Origin: Sialis fuliginosa
Lineage: Eukaryota; Arthropoda; Insecta; Megaloptera; Sialidae
Reading direction: 5' to 3'
NCBI GenBank assembly: GCA_961205875.1
Contig: OY540811.1
Span: 23,553,248-23,617,247, forward strand
DNA length: 64,000 nucleotides
In this document: piece after piece, positions 1-13,789 of the stretch
How positions within the stretch are numbered: position 1 is the first letter of the stretch
Layout of the letters: each line of letters opens with the position of its first letter
Program-made: the position numbers and the translations under genes
The notes under the pieces: model-generated
The model's input: the letters and a program-made list of their open reading frames with translations, nothing else
The model's database searches: none
Told to the model about the DNA's origin: nothing

Positions 1-441
1 ATATCAGGGCCGGATTAACAACGTAGCAGGAGTAGCAAATGCTACGGGCCCCGCGTCTTTGGGGGGCCCCCGCGACTTTCCGGAAAAATATCTGTTATTG
101 GACTCAGAGGCGTAATTGACCATTGAGAGGGGCAGTAGATTTTTTGAGTTTAATATAGTATATTTTAAAAAAAATTATTTTTCTATAGTCCAAACTTTTT
201 AATTCATAAAATCTGAAATTTCAATCGGTATGACAAAAAAAAAGGTCATCAGTTTTTAATGTATATTATATTTTCCATTATTTGTAAAAATTCTCATTAT
301 CCGGTCCATATAAAAATTTTTTCAATCGTTGATACCCACAGTTTCTCACCCCCCCCCCCCTCCCCCGACGCCAATGCCAAGGGCCTCTTTATAACATTTG
401 CTACGGGCCCCGCGCTTTCTTAATCCGGCCCTGTATTATAT
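1..441. mobile_element. hAT-type MITE with TATTATAT target duplication
   Basis: The element spans 5-433. Inverted ends CAGGGCCGGATTAA / TTAATCCGGCCCTG are followed at both sides by GCTACGGGCCCCGCG-like sequence. The right flank 434-441 is TATTATAT; the left flank, cut by the window edge, shows the matching last four bases ATAT, as expected for the 8-bp hAT duplication. It has no coding capacity. A C-rich run sits at 349-364. Confidence 0.8.
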
Positions 442-1755
442 GCGCTGTTACAAATGACATTTTGTATCATGGATTACATTATACATATACATTGTATTTA
501 CAAATACGCATAAATAAATATATAAATACACATTTAATAGAATTATAGATACCTAATATCGCATATATCGGCGTTAATAAATCAAATGTACTGTCATTAT
601 ATTAATTATTCCGTTTCTACAAAACATAAATTGTAACAATGAAACCTAGTTTTAATAAAACATGTATAACAAAGAAGAACAACCGCTTCGTTGATATGTC
701 TTGTTCACTTTTCCTTTATTCCGGTTGATTTATATCGTGGATTTATGAGAAATGGAGTAAGATAAGTATTTATGAACACATAATGTTCTTATATGTATCA
801 GTAGAACTTTAAGTCATATGTAAGAGAGAAATCAGATATTACTGTTCCTTTGTATCAGTATACTTTACTTTTTTTCGCATATCTTAACTGTTTTTTATTT
901 GATCTTTATGTTATGTAAGAATAATTATATTATGTATAGCTAATTTTAGCCGAACATATAAGATCTATTTGAATTTTTAATAAGAAATACACGTACCTAT
1001 ACTTTTGTTTAATGTACAAGTTACATTTATAACATTTGACCTCTTCGCAAAAATTTTCAAATCTTTTAGGCAGATTAGCTTTCTATTTTATTATATTTTT
1101 TAGATGTAATCTTTCAAGTCAATTAGTACTGTGGGTGAGAATAAGATTTATAGACTGACTTTTAATTATAACAATTATGCAATAGACTCAATTATTACAT
1201 TTTTCTCAAACTAATTATCAAGTGCAAATTGGTTATATTAATCGAGACAAGTTAGCAAGGTAATTATTAAATTACATTTTATAAGTATCACATTCACGTT
1301 ATTCTAATTATGATATTTTATATGTTTTTCATTTTTCGTTATAATAATTAACAATTGATGAAAAAGTGAGTACATACGTATTAACTTATTATTATTGATG
1401 CAATGATATAACGATAATTTAGATTAATTGTATGTACAATTATACATATATGAAAAGAGTAGTTGTACAAACAATTAATTAACTTTTCTTTTGATTTACT
1501 AATCTTTGTGCTAAAAATAAGTAGAAAATAAAAGATTTTCTCAGTTATTTGGTGGATATAAAAGTTTTGGCTTCTGAACGACTGGAGTATCAATTTTCAG
1601 TAAATTTTTTAAGTAACCCTCTTTTAAAATAAACAAGCATCTATTCGAGGCCTCCTTCATTATCTCTATAAAAAATGTATACTTACCTATTAAGATGAAA
1701 TTTGGTATACGGACGTAGATTGATGAGATTAAAAATTTATACATAATACATATAA
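442..1755. other. AT-rich DNA, nothing recognised
   Basis: Open frames at 1381-1744 are low-complexity Ile/Tyr/Phe-rich chance frames; no gene or repeat boundary could be supported. Confidence 0.5.
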
Positions 1756-1812
1756 TATGATAGTAGTGACGTTAAATAAAAATAAAAACAAACAAGTTTG
1801 TTTTTATTTTTC
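1756..1812. repeat. Solo end of the 6.8-7.2 kb hairpin repeat, with a palindrome
   Basis: AGTAGTGACGTTAAATA followed by AAAACAAACAAGTTTGTTTT matches, in reverse, the outer edge of the right arm of the hairpin element at 6833-7155. The 1776-1812 stretch is itself a near-perfect palindrome. Confidence 0.55.
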
Positions 1813-1836
1813 ATAATACATATATATTATATATTT

Positions 1837-2378
1837 TTTGGACCCCTTCTCATGCACTGAAAAGTATATTCAATTTTTTTCTTCACTTATCCCATTGAGT
1901 AGAGTATATTTAGATAGGTCTCCTAAAATGCAACAAGAAATGTTAAATAACTTTTTGATTTTAACCCTTCAGTCACGATATATTTGCTTTTTAATGTGGT
2001 TATCAGAGCGTCCCCCCCCCTCTAATTTATAAACTATTAATTAAAAAAATCTGAAAAAATTTAGAATGTAGCTTTTAATTAGTACTGAAAATTATAACGA
2101 ACACTGTCAAAAAATTTTTGGACCTCTCCCATAGACTGAAAAGTGTACTCACATTTTTTTTACTTACCCCATTGAATGGGTAAAAAAATGCAATAAAAAA
2201 TGACAAATGACATTTTGATTTTAACCTTTCAATCATGTTATATTTACTTTTCAACGTGGTTGTTCAGTGCGTCCCCCCTTTTAATTTCTAAACTATCAAT
2301 GCAAAAAATCTGAAAAAATTCCAGAATGTAGCATTTAATTAGTACTTTCAATGAAATTTATAACGAACACTGTAGTAA
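1837..2378. repeat. Local tandem duplication, two diverged units of about 270 bp
   Basis: Units of roughly 1837-2112 and 2115-2378 share in order a TTTTTGGACC start, GACTGAAAAGT-like and CCCATTGA segments, TTTGATTTTAACC, CGTGGTT, a C-run, AATCTGAAAAAATT and ATAACGAACACTGT. The second unit is offset by small indels. No coding potential was seen. Confidence 0.7.
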
Positions 2379-4279
2379 AAATAGTTTATGAAATTTTTTT
2401 AAATAACTCTTTTTTATAAATCGTAGTAAGAATTACTACGGAACCCTATCATATGCGTGCCCAACTCGCACTTGACCGTTTTATTTCATTGTAACATTAA
2501 TTTAAGATTAAATTCATCAAATCTGACACCTATTATTAAAATGTTAACGTATTCTTTTATGTTATGTACATGTTTAAATATTATATTTAACTTGGAATTT
2601 TCAGCAAACATAACAAATGAAAATGTATGTATGTACATACATTGATTACAAATGTGATTGTAGCTGTCACACAAGTATACAACTTTATTATACTGTGTAC
2701 TTATATGCTATGTACATATATATCGTATCGTGACATCATTATGTATTTATGTGTGAAATTATTATTTTTTCTTATAAATATTAATTGGTAATTTAATAAC
2801 ATAAAAAACACAAAAAACATATTTGCTGATGGACGGAATGATAGTGGAAGACATACGACTTCCCTGCATTGTGATATAAAAAATAATTTTAATAAAGAAC
2901 GCTTCTGGACATAATTGCTTGGTGTGCTTTAGACTTAAAAATACAATGTAGTTTACACTGAAACCATTTAGCGTAAATGCTCAAAAATTCTTTTGTTAAT
3001 ATATTTGTTTACAGTTAACGTGCAGTGAAAACAGGGTTGGTTTTGAAATAATTTGCACTTCAACTTATAGTAGGTTACATTAGGGATATTCATAGTAAGA
3101 GTTCTAACAGCATAAATCGATTTATGATTGATTGTAGTAGTAAGGTGTCACTCACAGACTTATTTTATCAATCAATATCATTAAATATACGTCATATTAT
3201 TAAATTGTGTTGACGTCGCTGTCATCTCTTATTGGAGTATGTATCACTAGGTTAAAAACATATGTATGTATTAAGTTGGCGAACTTATTTTTAACTTCCC
3301 ATTAGGAAGTTATTGTAATCGGTCCGAAAATCAAAACCAAAAATTTCAACATATCTTTTCAGAAAGATGTATGTGTATTTTCACCCCAACCCAAAGCTTG
3401 TTTTGATTTTGGTTTTATATAATAGAAACATGAAAAATCTTGACGTCAATGGGAACGTTGGGTCAAATTAACCCATTAGGGGCTATTTAAGGCATTTTTA
3501 AATTACATAATTATTTTATTATTAAATTAAACATGTCATTAGATCACCAGTCTAATATAAATCACATAATATACCTCAATTTTAATTTTAAAGATTAGTG
3601 AATGTATACAACATAAAAATTATGAAATCGTACCATTAATTTAATCACAACAACATTGACAAAATATATATGCATTATTTAAACAAACGTAGCGGAAGGG
3701 TTGAATATTGAATTAATTCAATATCTTTCGGATTTGATAATTTTTTTTAATGAGCCGGCCATGCTGTAAAAAAAGTCACGTTAACGGAAATGTTAGGTCA
3801 GATAGATCAAACGTTTTCACTTCCGGGATAATATGCCATTTTTTAAATGGCAGACTAATAATACTTTATTTGAAATAATAATAATATTTCACAAAATATT
3901 TTATTATTTCCAATAATAGATCATTTATATATTATGTTGTATTGATAGTCATATATGGTCATAATATGTTCTTGACGTAAAGGTAGATTAGAAAACTAGA
4001 TTCAACAAAGGAATACTATGTAATGGGTGATATTTATATTTTAATGATATTAAGATTAATGTACATGTATCTACGAGTCAAAAATCTCAAATACACACCC
4101 AATTTTAATGATTCTACATATTTTTAAGACACTGAAAGTATCGGAAATAAATAAATAAAACGTGTTCAAAGGTTAATCAGATAATAATTGTAGAAACCGA
4201 CAGACTAGATTCATTTTGCAAAACCTCACATACGAGAATACCGGTTGGTGGTAAATCAAACAAACAAATAAATATCCAG
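2379..4279. other. AT-rich DNA with small repeat fragments
   Basis: A fragment at about 2437-2480 (CGGAACCCTATCATATGCG, then a CGCACTTGACCG motif) resembles a repeat tail common in moth genomes. Another near 3293-3345 carries AGGAAGTTATTGTAATCGG. Nothing else recognised. Confidence 0.4.
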
Positions 4280-5705
4280 CCCTGTTGTGAAACATTGGTG
4301 CGAACATTGCGGTGGCTTGGGACTTTCACCGAACACTCTTGCGTAGTTATGGATTGTTGGTTGTTGATAAACAGTCTGCAAACTCATTCTGTGATATTTT
4401 TAACACTCCTTTTTAACAATTGTACGAAGAATTCCTTTAGGGCTTCAATAATTCTTTACAAAGTGTTGTAAAAGAATTAAATCACACAAGCATGTCCAAG
4501 TTTTCAAATTTAAAATGTCAAAGGGCGAGTAAAATGAATCTTAATCAGTATTTGACATATTTTGTACAGGATGTCCCAGTTTTAATTTCATGTTGCAATA
4601 TTTTGAGAATAATGCATTTTGGAGAAAAATGTTTCGAATAAAAGTTTTTTGGTTTGGAGGAAAAAACAGTTTGGGATTATTAGTTTTTCAAATGGACATA
4701 TTCAAGGTTAATTTTTTTTTAATGAAAACTTATATTTCTTATTACGGTATTTAATCTCCAGTTTTCAAAGTCTATGTAAATCTCTAAAAGAAGCAATCAG
4801 AATCCAGCATTTTGCTATTTAACAGATGTGTACCAAGGTATCAACACAAACTGGTAACATAAATAGAAGAAATCGGCCATTATTCTATTAAAACAAAACA
4901 AAAGTTTTTTTTTGTAATTCTGGCTTAATTAATTTTGTATTTATTTGCATCAGAAATATTTATTTGACACGAACAAGGTAAATATCTATTATTTGACAGT
5001 TTAATAAATACACTATTAGATGAGTGTGTAGTTGAATATAAACCACTGCTGAAATAAATTACCAATAGTTATTAACATTTCGTCACTGTAGTAGTTGTTT
5101 AAACAACCATCATCTCAGTAAGCTGTAGATTATTTAAAACATTCCAAGAGACGTAACCTCACAAAACCTTAACGGGATAAAAAAATAAGCACACAAACAC
5201 CAAGTCAAAGAACGCTTACTCATTTCAAAACAGCTGGGAAATGATATCCATTTCAGATACAGAACCCCCACGGTTTCAATTCAAGCTACAAGTTGTCATA
5301 TACATTCTTTATCTACTGCCGATTTCAGTTGTGTTTTACATGCAGGAGCGCACACGGGAAATTTGTCACAGGTGAAAGGGGGAGGTAGTTCATTTTTGAA
5401 CTATTTGAGCTTGATATTTCCTATGATGCTGAAATAATTGATTTAGTGCTTTTTTATTGAATCAATATGAATCATAGGTATAAGAAAAGTTCCTATAAAT
5501 AATGTCTACAAAAATATGGTATGCTTTTCAATTATTAGAAAACATACTTAATATTTATACTTATTTTAAAACATTTTGTTTAAAGTTGGCCCGTCATTTT
5601 CTGCGCCCATGTATAGTAGACATACGTGTGTTTGTATGAACGAGTATGTTGTATTGTGCGGTGAAAGTCCAGACCACACTGTTCGCTCAAAGTTTCACAA
5701 CAGGG
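4280..5705. repeat. Widely spaced inverted repeat, about 50 bp arms
   Basis: 4280-4331 (CCCTGTTGTGAAAC ... GGGACTTTCACCG) is matched in reverse by 5660-5705 with several mismatches. The arms may mark an old transposon of about 1.4 kb; no further ends or target duplication were found. The 85-codon frame over the right arm is a by-product. Confidence 0.45.
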
Positions 5706-6015
5706 TCTTTCAGAGTACTTTTTGATATTATGTCTGTATGTATCAAATGAAATAGTTGTTTTAGATTTTATAGCAGCGATAACTTCGAAGTTTGGTTTGT
5801 AAATAAGCAGATGCAAGAACGAATAGTGTTGGTACATTTCGTGATATTTTATTCAATTAACTAGAACTCTCACTAAATTTCAAAAGCAGAATACAGATAT
5901 ATATGAAATATGGACCATATTTTATTTAGAGAATTCTATTCTGCTGATAGTGTATGATAATTGATATTTTTCCTGCAAACGTGTAATTATTTGGAAACAT
6001 TTCATTTTTTACTTC

Positions 6016-6335
6016 CATGTTCTGAAAGAAATGGAAGTATTGTAATACCATCGAAAAATCGTGTCCGAGATAATGACTGATTCTGAATGTACTAACTTCA
6101 AAACTTAAAGAAACGTTAATTTCCGCATGGCGGCTGTGCGTGTGTCCGTGTGTCTGGATGTATAATTTTCTTTTGTTCACGATAACTACTGTAAAAATGT
6201 ACCGATCTGAATTATTTTTGGGGAAAATATTTGACTCAGTGAGTACTCTAGACCTATTGAGTTTGATGCAATCGGATTAGGGGTTTTAGAAATATTCGAA
6301 ATTTTGTAACTTTTAGCGTTTATTAATATTTAAAT
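6016..6335 (+). repeat. Dispersed repeat family 1, copy 1
   Basis: It shares, in opposite orientation, a long run of sequence with 22440-22712: AAGAAATGGAAGTATTGTAA, then CGAAAAATCGTGTC, TTTCCGCATGGCGGCT, GAGTACTC and AATCGGATTAGGGG. No open frame is conserved between the copies. Confidence 0.7.
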
Positions 6336-6832
6336 TAGTTATTTTACGAATGTGTTTTTGACATTAGGATATTAGAAAACTAACATTTATATACAAAGGT
6401 GAGTTTTATTTTTAACAAATTCCATTGAAATTTTTCATATATTAAAAATTATTTAAAAAAATAATAAAGAACATGGAAGTCATGTATGGTTTTCTCATAT
6501 AAAACATGATTTCTATTTTCCTCATCTCAATTTGCCCTGGACCAGTGTTTTCATTTCGCGGCCCACTTGTACGTATAAATTAATATATTTTCAATTTGGT
6601 TTAGGAAATATCTGTATATTATCATAAATTTACATAAAATAAATAATTCTAATTGTTTTTAGGAATACACTTCAGAAAAGGTTGCTCTAGTTTATTTTGC
6701 CTTTAGATCAAATAATGCTAAATAACAAGACAGACATACCACTTTTTCAAATATTTCAGAACAGGGTAATTAAAAACAGGAATTGAAAAATGGTTAAAAA
6801 TGAAATATCTGCTTTTTCCCTTAAAGCAAATA

Positions 6833-7155
6833 AATATAAATATCAACAAACTTGTTTGTTTAGACGTCAAAATTTATTAAAGAAGAGGAAACCGCAAGCT
6901 TTCGATTCACAGAATCATCGTCAGGCTAAAATATAATAAGTAACAATTAAATACAATAAATATAATGCAAAATATTGATATTTTAAAATAAAAATTCAGA
7001 AATATATCAATATTTTGCATTATATTTATTGTATTTAATTGTTACTTATTATATTTTAGCCTGACGATGATTCTGTGAATCGAAAGCTTGCGGTTTCCTC
7101 TTCTTTAATAAATTTTGACGTTTAAACAAACAAGTTTGTTTTTATTTATATTTAA
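6833..7155. repeat. Long near-perfect hairpin (foldback element)
   Basis: Left arm 6833-6981 and right arm 7004-7155 are reverse complements with a 22-nt loop. About 117 bp of the arms (6864-6981) look perfect. Arm landmarks include CGCAAGCTTTCGATTCACAG and ATCATCGTCAGGCT. No coding frame. Confidence 0.85.
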
Positions 7156-8558
7156 CGTCACTACTATTATATTAAATATAAATATCCCTATTATTTATTA
7201 GATCTGTAATATAATACTACTAACTACTTATTTATGAAGCATTAAATATATATGTATGTATGCCAAGTCCATAAATGATGTATTAAATTTTGTGATAAAC
7301 ATTTTCTGGATATTTATTACTTGATTAAAACAAGTTACTTAATTAGTATATAATTTAATTATTACGATTGTTACTATACAATTCTGAAAGTTAATGCGGT
7401 TTCTAAGTACTTAAATGCAATGAACTTTATATGGTTCGCAGGATATCTCGTAGTTATATGAGATAAACATTTCGATAACACTTAATATAATGTGATATGA
7501 TTAAAATTTATAAATATGTACCTACATTAGTACATACAGTAGGATATAGTATGTACCTATCTATATGCATCATAAATGTATGTATGTAGTATGTATACAA
7601 TTACAAAACTATAAATATATTTCGATAGTTGATATGTCGTATAATTTACATCACGAAATGAATAATAATAAAAGTGATTGAATATAATATACAAGTTATA
7701 CTTTATAAGAGTTATATTATCGAAGTTATGAATTAATATTTAAAAAAATATGCATTATGTTCCAGAAATACATTTAACATGTATTTTCCTACCTACCTCA
7801 TTTATGGTATTAATTAAAATAAATTTGAACTATGAGAAACTAGTGAGTGATCAATGCTCAGTAATTTAAGTGTATATATATTTTTTGATAATACTAGTTT
7901 ACATACATATATTGAAATAATAACATTATTTTTTTCTTTTTGAATATTTGTATTGAATAGTTTAGTCAGGCACGTATATAAAAACATAATAATATGTATA
8001 AAAATGAAAAACGATTTGATTTCGTTATAATAATACAAAATAGATATGATGATGACAATTAATTGATTAATAAGATCTAGTTTTAAAACTATTTATAAAT
8101 TTTCATATCAATTATGTTTATGTTATCACTATTTTATTGTATTAATTTGATTACACTTTATTTATAGAATTTTTGGATTATTTTGCATATTTTTTTTAAC
8201 ATATGTTTACTTATATTTAAAAGAAGTGAAGATTAATTTGAAAACATGGCCTGGGCATATATATATAGAATTAAAACTAAAAATTTTATATCTGACGTAA
8301 ATTGTTACAAAGCATTCGCTTGTAGTCAACTACCATAACATTATTCATTACGTAGATTTAATAAATGATTTCTTTAGTCCGACAATAAAAAACATTAACC
8401 TTCTCAGTGGGTGATTGGTAGAAACCAGATACGTACAATAGAAACTGAAAAAAAGAAACACTGTGCCTGTTTGTTTCGTAAACACATCTACAACTGATGG
8501 GGTTAATGCGTACTGACAACAAGCCTAATGGTGTACAGCCAAATAACATATTTCATTG
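7156..8558. other. AT-rich DNA, nothing recognised
   Basis: No gene, splice pattern or repeat border supported; short frames at 7814-8549 are chance. Confidence 0.5.
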
Positions 8559-8955
8559 TACAGTCGCCTGCATTAATGGTCTTGCAGTTTGTATTCATTT
8601 TCGTTTATCACAAACCTAACAAACTCCTCCCATTTGATTATTATAATATTTAAATCATTTCTCCATGTATCAAAGACAGATATTTTGAAATTCATTTGCT
8701 AGATAAAGAACTACTCTTCGTTTATATGTAGTAGGTACTCATATATATTTGTGCAATAAAATTATTATCTAATCTATTGAAAATTGTATACGTAAATTTT
8801 GTGGCAATAAATACATATTTGATATTCCGAATTCTAGTATTTATATATATTAAACTTGATAGAAAAAGATAACCGATGATGTTTAATTAAATTTGGAATC
8901 TGTTGTAAGCGATTCTAGCCTTTAGGGTGCTAGACGAGTTCTGCAGGCGACTGTA
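8559..8955. mobile_element. Tc1/mariner-type MITE
   Basis: The element spans 8561-8953, with inverted ends CAGTCGCCTGCA / TGCAGGCGACTG directly flanked on both sides by TA. A CAGT terminus and TA target site are the Tc1/mariner hallmarks. 393 bp, no transposase. A degenerate copy lies at 63480-63945. Confidence 0.8.
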
Positions 8956-11759
8956 CAATCTACCTAGAGCAGAGGTTTCCAAACTTCACGGCAACCCTAG
9001 GTGAATTGAATTACCAAATAGTTCCGTTTATAAGTAGTTATATCCAAACAACTTAATAAGTAGCCACAAGAAAAATTAATACAGTCAAATATTATATTTT
9101 ATTGTGCAATCCATTACGGAACCTCCTCACCATTTAACCCTAGATCACTAAACATATTTTCAAGTTACAATGTCACTAAATGTTAGTTAGCATTGTGCTA
9201 AATGGTGTTAAACTTTCAAAATCATTTTCTAACCTTAAAACGCCTTGTTGGCCAAAATAAAAAAAAACACGTGTTTAATGTTTTTCGATGTACTACGTGC
9301 GAACAAAGTTTCGAGAATATCGGCGAATAGCACTTCAGTAGTGTTACATGTTAGTAATACTAGAAATGACATTCGGAAGCTAGGAGTCATTTATTGGCAG
9401 TCGCTGAAGCTAGAGCAACAAAAAATCAATAATTAATCTGATTTCGTGTACGAACATAAGATACCAAAATTACGTATCTTCAAAGATACTAGCTGTTAAT
9501 TATTCCCGATTATCTTATACATCGTGTACAAATATGACTGTACAATCAAATTATATTGTGTACGATGGACATATAACAAAATCCACATTCCAACTCCACA
9601 CGTGACACGAAGAAAGAACCTGAAAAAAAAACGTTCTCGGAATTTTTCTCATATGATTGACGTTGTTCTGTTAGCTTCCCCATTTATCACTTTGACTGCC
9701 TTAATTAAAATAACATATGAGTCGTTTGCATACAGCCGCAACAATCTATTCAAGATACTGATTAGTGACGGCCATCTTAAAGGAAAAAACGCCAAATCAC
9801 TTTGACTCACTAATGTTTTAAGCTCATTAAAAAATACTGATTATTGAGGTAATCATTATTACCCTATTGTAAGTATACCTGTACGCTGTACATACTCTAT
9901 TTTAATAACGTCGGATTGTATGCAGTGGCGTACATAATTTCGAACCAGTAATGTCCTTCATAGATCACTAACACATAGGTACATTTGTATATTAGGGTCT
10001 GAAAATAAAACATTTTCTTGTAAAGTTAAAAATAAAATATTTCAAAAAGAAAAGGACATATTTAGACAACGTAGACAATATACACATTGTTGTAAAGTCT
10101 GTTTCTTCCTCTACATAACAGTATTTAGTTCGTTAATCGACTTGATTGACTTTTTTGAATCGTGGGGAAAAATATAATTTGTAGCGAAAAAATCAGGTAG
10201 AAGATACATAGATGCTGGTTGACGTAAAAAAAGTAAGCTGATAGCGGGTTGATTAGCAAAGAAAGGCCTTCATTTATATAGGGTGGATGGGGGGGGGGGG
10301 GGGTGGTAAGTCAACCCAGGTTATAGGCACTTTTTTCAGTATTTGTCATCTTAAATTGTTTAATATGTTAATTGTTAAATACCAGATTATTAAAATAAAA
10401 TAAAAATTAATTTTTAAAATCTGTGAGAAACTGAGCGTTAAATTGACTTGTATAATTATTTGATAGATATGTATATCGATTTGGTCGTGTTATCGGCTAA
10501 GATCCATAACAAGATCACCTCGGAAGTCTCAATTTTGTATGATAGATATATTATAAATAGTGATCCAGAAATTTTTGTCTAAATTAAATTTTTACTGATT
10601 TATAAATGTTCGTCAGTGTGTATTGTGAGATAATATTATTACAAATAACGTAGTTTATATGTCTTTGCGCCTCTCGCATTTACAATTCTGTCAACTACGT
10701 CTCTGATGGTAAGTTGTATGTAAGTTTGAACTGCTATCTTAGGTTAATTTACATCGGATCGCTTTGAGATCGACAAGTAGAGTTATTTATCACTGATTAA
10801 CGTTTGTTTTTCCTTTACTAGGATATGTCAACCAGAGCCTGTTTTTGTGATACAAATCTCACGGCTCTTGCTTCATATGTATAATAATCTATATATGTGA
10901 GGAATACAGAATTATCTTTGAAAGATAATTATAATAGGGAAAAAACAACGGTAAAGATTCATTCGTTTACTAATCATTTTTTTTAAATGTAATCCACCAT
11001 TAGAATAAAAAATTTTATATTTTTTATTTGTAAGGACTCGAAAGAGGTTTAAATTAATCATGAAATCAACATTGATAACCTTTAATACATACTTGAAATA
11101 TTTTTGTTAGGAATATTAAATTTAAAATTATTCAAATTAAAGAAAATATTTCATCGTTCATATAATTTCCTGTACCTAAAATTGGGTTTATTATAACCTA
11201 CAGAAGAGTCATTAAAATGTAAATTACTATATTTATTATTTTAATTTCGCTTTATATATTTTTTCTCAGAATTCATAAAGAATGTTTGTATCATATATAT
11301 TTATTACAGTACTCATACCAGCTATAAAAAACTTAAGATCTACAATCTACAATTCTATTCTAAATAATATTATTATTTTAATACTAGTAACCCTCTCATG
11401 GCTACGCCCGTGTTGTATTAATTTATTATGAACATTTACATAATTTATAAAATATAATACTATTTATACTATTAATAGTAAACATTAATAGCCTTTAAAA
11501 TATGGCTAGAAAAAGTGCAAAAAATAAAATTACATTTTAAAGATTGAAATCTTTACTTTTCAGATTTTTTGCAAATTGAAATGTAATTCAATTATAGACT
11601 TCAAAAAGAAAGTAAAAAAATGTAAATTTTTCTAGAGGATCTTGATAAGTCACATCATACAATGAATTTTAAACAGATTTCCAGTTAGTATAACATTTAT
11701 AATCACTTTTAAAAATCATTGGAGAAAAATATTGAAATTAATTTATTGAACCCAAAAAT
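8956..11759. other. AT-rich DNA with no supported gene
   Basis: It contains a 93-codon frame at 9524-9805 without recognisable domain or splice context, a GGTTTCCAAACTT fragment typical of old DNA elements near 8978, and a 15-base G run at 10289-10303. Confidence 0.45.
10289..10303 (+). repeat. Poly-G run
   Basis: Fifteen consecutive G preceded by GGGTGGAT. A homopolymer likely to be length-variable or a sequencing weak spot. Confidence 0.95.
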
Positions 11760-11886
11760 ATATGGTTATCCATGAAAAGGTTCGGATTCAGATTCAGGTT
11801 CGTAACTTTGAAATATAACGGTTCGGTTCGGGTTATTGAAAAATGCAGGTTTTTTCGGGTTTCGGGTTCAGATTTACGTCCCTGGT
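11760..11886. mobile_element. One end of a hAT-like element
   Basis: GGTTCGGATTCAG and GGTTCGGTTCGGGTT end with AGATTTACGTCCCTGG, which in reverse gives a CAGGGACGTAAATCT hAT-like terminus. No partner end was found nearby, so this may be a truncated copy. Confidence 0.4.
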
Positions 11887-13074
11887 AACAACATACTTGC
11901 TTTTTTAAATTTTACTAGGAGGGTGTTTTGCTTGAAATTCACCTTATATATATTATAGAATTATTTGTTATATATATAAATGTATTAAAATAAAATATTT
12001 TACCCTCCTTCCGCCATTTAGAGGCTGAATTTTAAGAAAATATTTTCTTAGTTAGTGCTTACGTCATAATAAGAAGACACCCACAAAATTTCGCGTTTCT
12101 AGGTTCAGAGCAGTCTAAAAGAGACCTATAGATCTCAAAAGACAAACTTATTATAATATGAGATTTGGGCTGGACGTTGATGGTTCAGTCACTAAGGACT
12201 TTTCTTTATATATTTATTTATATTTTTTTTGATAACCAGTAGAACAAAGTACATACATAGAGGTCAAATAAAACACTGATATTTCAATAAAAGAACAAAT
12301 TTTATTATGTGATTTTATACGAACCACTTCATCTTAATCTGGATTCAACGAGAAAAATACACTAAAAAAAAAAATTATTTCTAAGAAAAAATACGATAAG
12401 ATAAAAAATGTGATAAAATACAATTAACATTTTTTCTATAGCAGATAACTCTGGATCTACCTATCTTACATATTATTATGTTTTATTAATCAAGTCGTTT
12501 GATTGTTTGACATTTGACGTTAAATGAAATACGAAAGTGTTTATGTAGATTTTTGATTTGGTTAATTGTACTCAAATTCAGTGGCGCCATATGGTTAAAA
12601 TAAAAGGTTGAATTATAAATAATAACATACTAATTCATATTTATTCAAAATTATTATAATAACTTTTTGTTGCAATTTGGATTTAATTAAACAGAAATAT
12701 TACTTGATATCTTAATATTGGGTATTTTTAGAGTTGATTGGGAAATTTTGGTTAAAAATATTTAATTGGTTTAAACTGTGCACTTATGATATAGATTAAA
12801 ATACAATTGAAATAATTTCTGTTTATTTTTTATTAAGCAATTCCAATAATTTTAATAACATATTGTTATACATTTACCCGATCGTTTAATTTAAATTAGT
12901 TTGTTAATTTTGTAATATCAAATAAATTCCTGTAATTTGTTATAAAATGATTATGAATTTTTAAAAACACAAAATGTGAAAGGTGAATGCATATTTTGGT
13001 GCTACATAATATCATTAAAAACAATTTTAAAAAAACATGAAATTGTTTATAAATTCACGTATATAACTCTATAC
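11887..13074. other. AT-rich DNA, nothing recognised
   Basis: Low-complexity A/T-rich sequence without supported features. Confidence 0.5.
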
Positions 13075-13789
13075 TAAGGGCTTATCGGAATTCCGATCCG
13101 GTTTCGGTTTCGGCCGGAACTAGTTAACTCCGACCCGAATTTGCTAGAATTTAAAAATTGTATTACTACTCTTTACTAAGAAATTCATAAAAAATATACG
13201 TTATTTTTGTTCAAAAAATAAAACATTAACATATACCACTATTAATTATGATATTGCAACATTTTATTAACAAAAATTTTAATGAAAACAGTTATTTCAT
13301 AACATAAATGCAGTTTTTTAACATTTTGTTTAGCATAATTATAATTGTAATTATAACATTAATTAAACTTAAAATAAATAAGTAGAATCATGAATGCTGT
13401 TTGTGATTTATTACATTTATTATTTGGCACTAAAATGTAATTAGATTCGATCTAAAAGAACGCATGATACAAAAATTATTTAATACAATTGAAGCTGTAA
13501 AAATTACAGGATATGTACAAAATACTATTTTTTATAATATAATGTAGGACTCTACCACCATATAAAATAATGTTATATTAATTTAAGATAATTGTCTATG
13601 TATAAAGCATACATTAATTAATACTATTAATTATTTTATTATTATATTTATTAAATTATTTTATTATTAGTATTAATTAAAATTGAATTTTTTAGAAAAA
13701 AAAATCCGGTTTCGGCCAGATTTTTTTTGTGAATTCCGGCGATTCCGGTTCCGGCCGGAATTGAAATTTCCAGTTTCGGTACGCCCCTA
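13075..13789. mobile_element. Probable hAT-type non-autonomous element
   Basis: The left end TAAGGGCTTATCGGA... runs into GGTTTCGGTTTCGGCCGG. The right end in reverse reads TAGGGGCGTACCGAAAC, then a related GGCCGG segment. The CCGG-rich ends flank an AT-rich core, as in the 24508-25415 element. I could not see a matching 8-bp target duplication. Confidence 0.6.

Noticed and set aside
9524-9805. 93-codon frame on the plus strand
   Set aside because: Starts in AT-rich DNA, no recognisable domain, no neighbouring exons or promoter.
13075-13789. 8-bp target duplication for the CCGG-rich element
   Set aside because: The flanks compared (CTCTATAC left, CAATGCTC right) do not match, so the exact borders remain open.
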